In this document: one piece after another, positions 41,329 through 43,778 of the stretch
Layout of the letters: each line of letters begins with the position of its first letter
How positions within the stretch are numbered: the first letter of the stretch is position 1
Assembly (NCBI GenBank): GCA_002388005.1
Contig: DGLO01000017.1
Coordinates: 26,383-70,160 of the forward strand
DNA: 43,778 bases
Direction: 5' to 3'
DNA from: Candidatus Neomicrothrix sp. UBA4542
Lineage (GTDB): Bacteria; Actinomycetota; Acidimicrobiia; Acidimicrobiales; Poriferisodalaceae
Position numbers and translations under genes: made by a program
The notes under the pieces: generated by a model
What the model was told of the DNA's origin: nothing
Seen by the model: the letters and a program-made list of their open reading frames with translations, nothing else
Databases searched by the model: none

Positions 41329-42269
41329 CCGAAGGCCGCAATAAGGGCCACTGCGCATTCTTCAATGAGAGTTTTGGCGCCGTTACAAACGTTGAACATT
41401 TGAAATAGGACATGTGGTTCGCCTTCATACATTGAGTGATTCACGGGGACTCCTGCTGACATCAAGATTTCTGCGTAGGCGTTGCCCTCATCGCGAAGAG
41501 GGTCGGCGGAACAAGTTGCCAGGTAGGTGGGAGCTACATCGAGGTGACTGGGAGCTTGAGCGGGCGAGAACCGCCAGTCGTTTCGTATCTCCTCTTCGGG
41601 TTGGGGTCCTAGATAATGTGACCAGAACCAGTCGATTACCTCCACCGTCAAGAGTGGACCGTCCTTGTTCTCGTCGAATGAGTCGTAGTGCTTTGACGCG
41701 TCAGTAGCCGGGTAGACAAGCATTTGCAGTTTGAGGAGAATTCCTGCGTCGCGAGCCATCAGGGCAGTCACGGCCGCAAGATTGCCTCCTGCTGAGTCGC
41801 CACCGACAGCTAACCGAGTGGTGTCGACGCCAATATCGGCACCATGACCGGCAACCCACTGCACGACCGCCCATGCGTCCTCCACGGCAGCCGGGAAAGG
41901 AGCCTCGGGTGCTAATCGGTAGTCGACGGCAAGCACCAAACATTTCGCCTTTTCGCACAAGAGTCGACATTCTTTGTCGTGCGTCTGTAAGTCTCCGGTG
42001 ACAAATCCCCCACCGTGGAAGAAGATGAGCGCGGGATGAGGCGCTTCTCCCTCAGGTCGATAGATCCGTATCGGTATTTCGCCGGCTGGTCCTGGAAGAT
42101 TTGAATCTTCGATCCCTCCTACAGGTTCGGGGCCTTCACCCAGAATGTGGGCGAGCGCCTGATAGCCATTCCTTGCATATTCGGGCGACTGCTCAGACCT
42201 TGGGGGTGCGTCGGCGGTGGCAGCCTCGACCATATCGATGAAGGCTTGTGTGTCGGCTTGGAGTGTCAT
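41325..42269 (-). CDS. HSL-family alpha/beta hydrolase (esterase/lipase)
   Basis: A 314-residue carboxylesterase of the hormone-sensitive lipase group. The oxyanion-hole motif FHGGGFVTGD (residues 84-93), the nucleophile Ser159 in GDSAGGNLA, an acid in CSADPLRDEG near residue 250 and a His in GEPHVLFQ near residue 286 are all present, with the conserved VDYRLAPEAPFP between. It probably hydrolyses short or medium acyl esters in the cytoplasm. AAAGGA lies 9-10 bases before the ATG. Its stop overlaps the start of the penicillin-acylase gene, so the two hydrolases are co-translated and may act on the same compound. Confidence 0.92.
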   Translation of the reverse strand: MTLQADTQAFIDMVEAATADAPPRSEQSPEYARNGYQALAHILGEGPEPVGGIEDSNLPGPAGEIPIRIYRPEGEAPHPALIFFHGGGFVTGDLQTHDKECRLLCEKAKCLVLAVDYRLAPEAPFPAAVEDAWAVVQWVAGHGADIGVDTTRLAVGGDSAGGNLAAVTALMARDAGILLKLQMLVYPATDASKHYDSFDENKDGPLLTVEVIDWFWSHYLGPQPEEEIRNDWRFSPAQAPSHLDVAPTYLATCSADPLRDEGNAYAEILMSAGVPVNHSMYEGEPHVLFQMFNVCNGAKTLIEECAVALIAAFG

Positions 42270-42308
42270 CCCTAGGGTCCTTTCTAATGGTTGAGACCGG
42301 ACTGAAGC

Positions 42309-43181
42309 TTAAATACCCAAGATGCGTCTCAGCGCATGTTCAAGGTCACCGTCTCGAAATTCGAATCCTTCGGCACTGAGCACCGATGGTTGCAGGCGCG
42401 CTGAATGCAGCAAAAGACTTTCGCCCATTTCCCCAAGCGCAGCTTTGATTGCGATTCTTGGGGCGGGTAGAAGCGCAGGTCGGCGGAGCACCGTACCGAG
42501 TGTTTTGGTGAAGGCTCGCTGTCGCTGAGGCTGCGCTGATGCGACATTGACCGGTCCGGAAATGTCATTTTCGAGCAGATGCAATATTGCGCGAACAGCA
42601 TCGTGGAGAGAAATCCAACTCCACCATTGGCGCCCTGTCCCTAACGGCCCACTGATGCCCAATCGAGTTACGGTTTTGAGTCGTTTCAGCGCTCCGCCTT
42701 CGCTGGCGAGTACCACTGAGAATCTTGCCAACACGAGCCTTGTATTAACGGCGGTCACAGGAGCTGCTGCGGTTTCCCATTTTCGACACAATTCAGCCAA
42801 GAAATCTGATCCGCTACTTGAAGATTCAACGAGAGCCTCATCGCCGCGGCTTCCGTAGTAACCCGATGCTGAAGCTTGGATCAGGACGGTCGGGGGATGT
42901 TCCGACTGGCGTATAGCTTCTGTGACCGTTTCGGTGGCGTCCAGGCGGCTCTTGGTGATGAGCCTTTTCTTTGCGTCAGTCCATCGACCCGAAATTGTTT
43001 CTCCCGCTAAGTTGACGACGGCATCGATGTTGTTCATGAGTGATGGGGTCACGTCTTTCCAGCCGATGGCGGCGGTCGCTGGAACGCGGGATACCCCTAG
43101 GACTTCATGGCCTTGGACTGTTAGTTCGCTAGCCAACGCTGAGCCGATTAGGCCGCTCACGCCGGTGACAAGAACTTTCAT
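42309..43181 (-). CDS. TIGR01777-type SDR39U1 epimerase family protein
   Basis: A 290-residue atypical extended SDR. The Rossmann NAD(P) motif GVSGLIGSAL is at residues 7-16 and NLAGETISGRWTDAKK at 57-72; SASGYYGSRGDE holds the YxxxK-like region, and the C-terminal DUF1731 part ends LHSARLQPSVLSAEGFEF and EHALRRILGI. The family (E. coli YfcH, human SDR39U1) is widespread but lacks a firm substrate. The ATG has AGAAG as a weak ribosome site. It is 39 bases from the esterase gene and about 51 from the upstream crotonase. Confidence 0.92.
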   Translation of the reverse strand: MKVLVTGVSGLIGSALASELTVQGHEVLGVSRVPATAAIGWKDVTPSLMNNIDAVVNLAGETISGRWTDAKKRLITKSRLDATETVTEAIRQSEHPPTVLIQASASGYYGSRGDEALVESSSSGSDFLAELCRKWETAAAPVTAVNTRLVLARFSVVLASEGGALKRLKTVTRLGISGPLGTGRQWWSWISLHDAVRAILHLLENDISGPVNVASAQPQRQRAFTKTLGTVLRRPALLPAPRIAIKAALGEMGESLLLHSARLQPSVLSAEGFEFRDGDLEHALRRILGI

Positions 43182-43232
43182 CTTCTACTCGTACATTTGT
43201 TTGGTCGGCGTCTGCGACGGATCGCTTGGTGC

Positions 43233-43778
43233 TTATTGACCCGTGAAATCCCCGGGACGCCGTTCGGCCACCGAAGCGATCCCCTCTTTCGCATCATCAC
43301 TAGCAGATAGCTCTGCCTGAATTCGAGCTTCGCGTTGGGTGATTTCACGTACACGGTCGCCAAGACCGAGCCGTAAGGTCGATTTTATTGCCCGAAGCGC
43401 TAGGGGGGCATTTACAGCGATGTCCGCCGCGACTTCTAAGGCACGCTCCCTTATTTGTGAAGATGGGACGCATTCATCTGCTAGTCCAATGAGCACCGCT
43501 TCTTCACCCTTGTACCTGTTGGCGGTGTAGAGCACTTGGGCTGCTCGCGATGGGCCTAGGAGTTCGGGAAGCGTGACGCTCATACCGAACCCTTGATGGA
43601 TGCCCAGTGCCGCGAAATTCGCGGAGAACCGAGCGTCTGGGCAGGTAATTCTGATGTCGGGGACCATTGCTAGCCCCAACCCTCCACCAACCGCTGGACC
43701 TTGTATCGCTCCAACGATGGGCAATGTCACATCGAACAAACGTCCTGAGCCTTGGTAGAGAGCCAAAGTCGCGTCTCC
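43233..43778 (-). CDS. Crotonase family protein, N-terminus outside window
   Basis: The frame is open to the end of the window, so only the C-terminal 181 residues are seen; a TTG at 43766 would not be the real start. The segment covers the oxyanion-hole helix GPAVGGGLGLAMVPDIRIT and FSANFAALGIHQGFGMSVTLPELLG. Neither hydratase Glu is conserved (GGGLG, ANFAAL), and the IHQGFG loop has no acid, so a standard enoyl-CoA hydratase mechanism is doubtful. The trimer-interface helix and the closing ending KEGIASVAERRPGDF are normal. It is the fourth crotonase gene in the window. Confidence 0.87.
   Translation of the reverse strand, partial: GDATLALYQGSGRLFDVTLPIVGAIQGPAVGGGLGLAMVPDIRITCPDARFSANFAALGIHQGFGMSVTLPELLGPSRAAQVLYTANRYKGEEAVLIGLADECVPSSQIRERALEVAADIAVNAPLALRAIKSTLRLGLGDRVREITQREARIQAELSASDDAKEGIASVAERRPGDFTGQ

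Noticed and set aside
1..43778. Mobile element, CRISPR array, tRNA or rRNA genes
   Set aside because: No transposase or integrase motif, no regular repeat-spacer pattern and no tRNA cloverleaf was seen; gaps between genes are all under 200 bases.

Overview
This is a gene-dense stretch of an actinobacterial chromosome. The fused CofG/CofH protein FbiC, DUF3151 and DUF4031 proteins, many GTG starts, and a heavy load of crotonase, acyl-CoA dehydrogenase, AtuA-type and FAD-oxidase genes point to the class Acidimicrobiia; that placement is an inference from gene content. Nearly all the sequence is coding. No gap exceeds 300 bases, and I see no rRNA, tRNA, CRISPR array, insertion sequence or phage gene.

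The most notable locus is 37952-39046 (minus strand). It looks like two ORFs separated by a UGA stop, but the frame stays open for 133 codons beyond the UGA. The UGA falls exactly at the second Cys of an AhpD-type CxxCxxxH motif, giving C-F-Y-[UGA]-T-A-A-H. Beginning 15 nt after the UGA is a perfect 9-bp hairpin whose 5-nt loop has G as its second base, as expected of a bacterial SECIS element. I read it as an intact 364-residue selenoprotein of the alkylhydroperoxidase-related family. The cell should then have SelA/SelB/SelD and tRNA-Sec outside this window.

Layout. 1-2394 (+): 5'-truncated fbiC (coenzyme F420 deazaflavin synthesis). 2438-6153 (-): glcD-glcE-glcF glycolate oxidase genes with overlapping ends, plus a small coiled-coil protein. 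6182-6928 (+): a Cys-rich conserved protein diverging from glcD. 6939-12115 (-): pyruvate kinase, alpha/beta hydrolase, DUF3151, mobA, rhodanese, RNase D and a small acidic protein, probably largely one transcript. 12234-12854 (+): histidine phosphatase. 12874-15000 (-): acyl-CoA dehydrogenase and a SirB1-type transglutaminase-like protein. 15059-18808 (+): overlapping trio of glycerophosphodiesterase, D-2-hydroxyacid dehydrogenase-like flavoprotein and gamma-glutamyltransferase-like protein. 18948-20323 (-): isomerase-type crotonase and a degenerate GGDEF protein. 20431-21273 (+): FAH-family hydrolase, convergent with an AtuA-family protein (21270-23042, -). 23153-23830 (+): alpha/beta hydrolase. 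23849-25195 (-): secreted M23 peptidase with beta-propeller-like repeats. 25264-26900 (+): glycosyltransferase resembling queuosine-tRNA mannosyltransferase, with a DUF4031 protein. 26920-34461 (-): AI-2E transporter, HisN-like phosphatase, crotonase, cation/proton antiporter, crotonase, cyclophilin and N-acyl-D-amino-acid deacylase. 34650-35351 (+): lipoprotein. 35362-36726 (-): M20 peptidase. 36790-37917 (+): acyl-CoA dehydrogenase. 37952-43778 (-): selenoprotein, penicillin-acylase-type hydrolase, HSL-type esterase, SDR39U1 epimerase and a crotonase cut by the window edge.

Taken together the genes describe an aerobic heterotroph that oxidises 2-hydroxyacids and acyl-CoAs, hydrolyses amides, esters and phosphodiesters, makes F420 and molybdenum cofactor, and uses selenocysteine. 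All functions are assigned from motifs and family resemblance read by eye; no database search was run.
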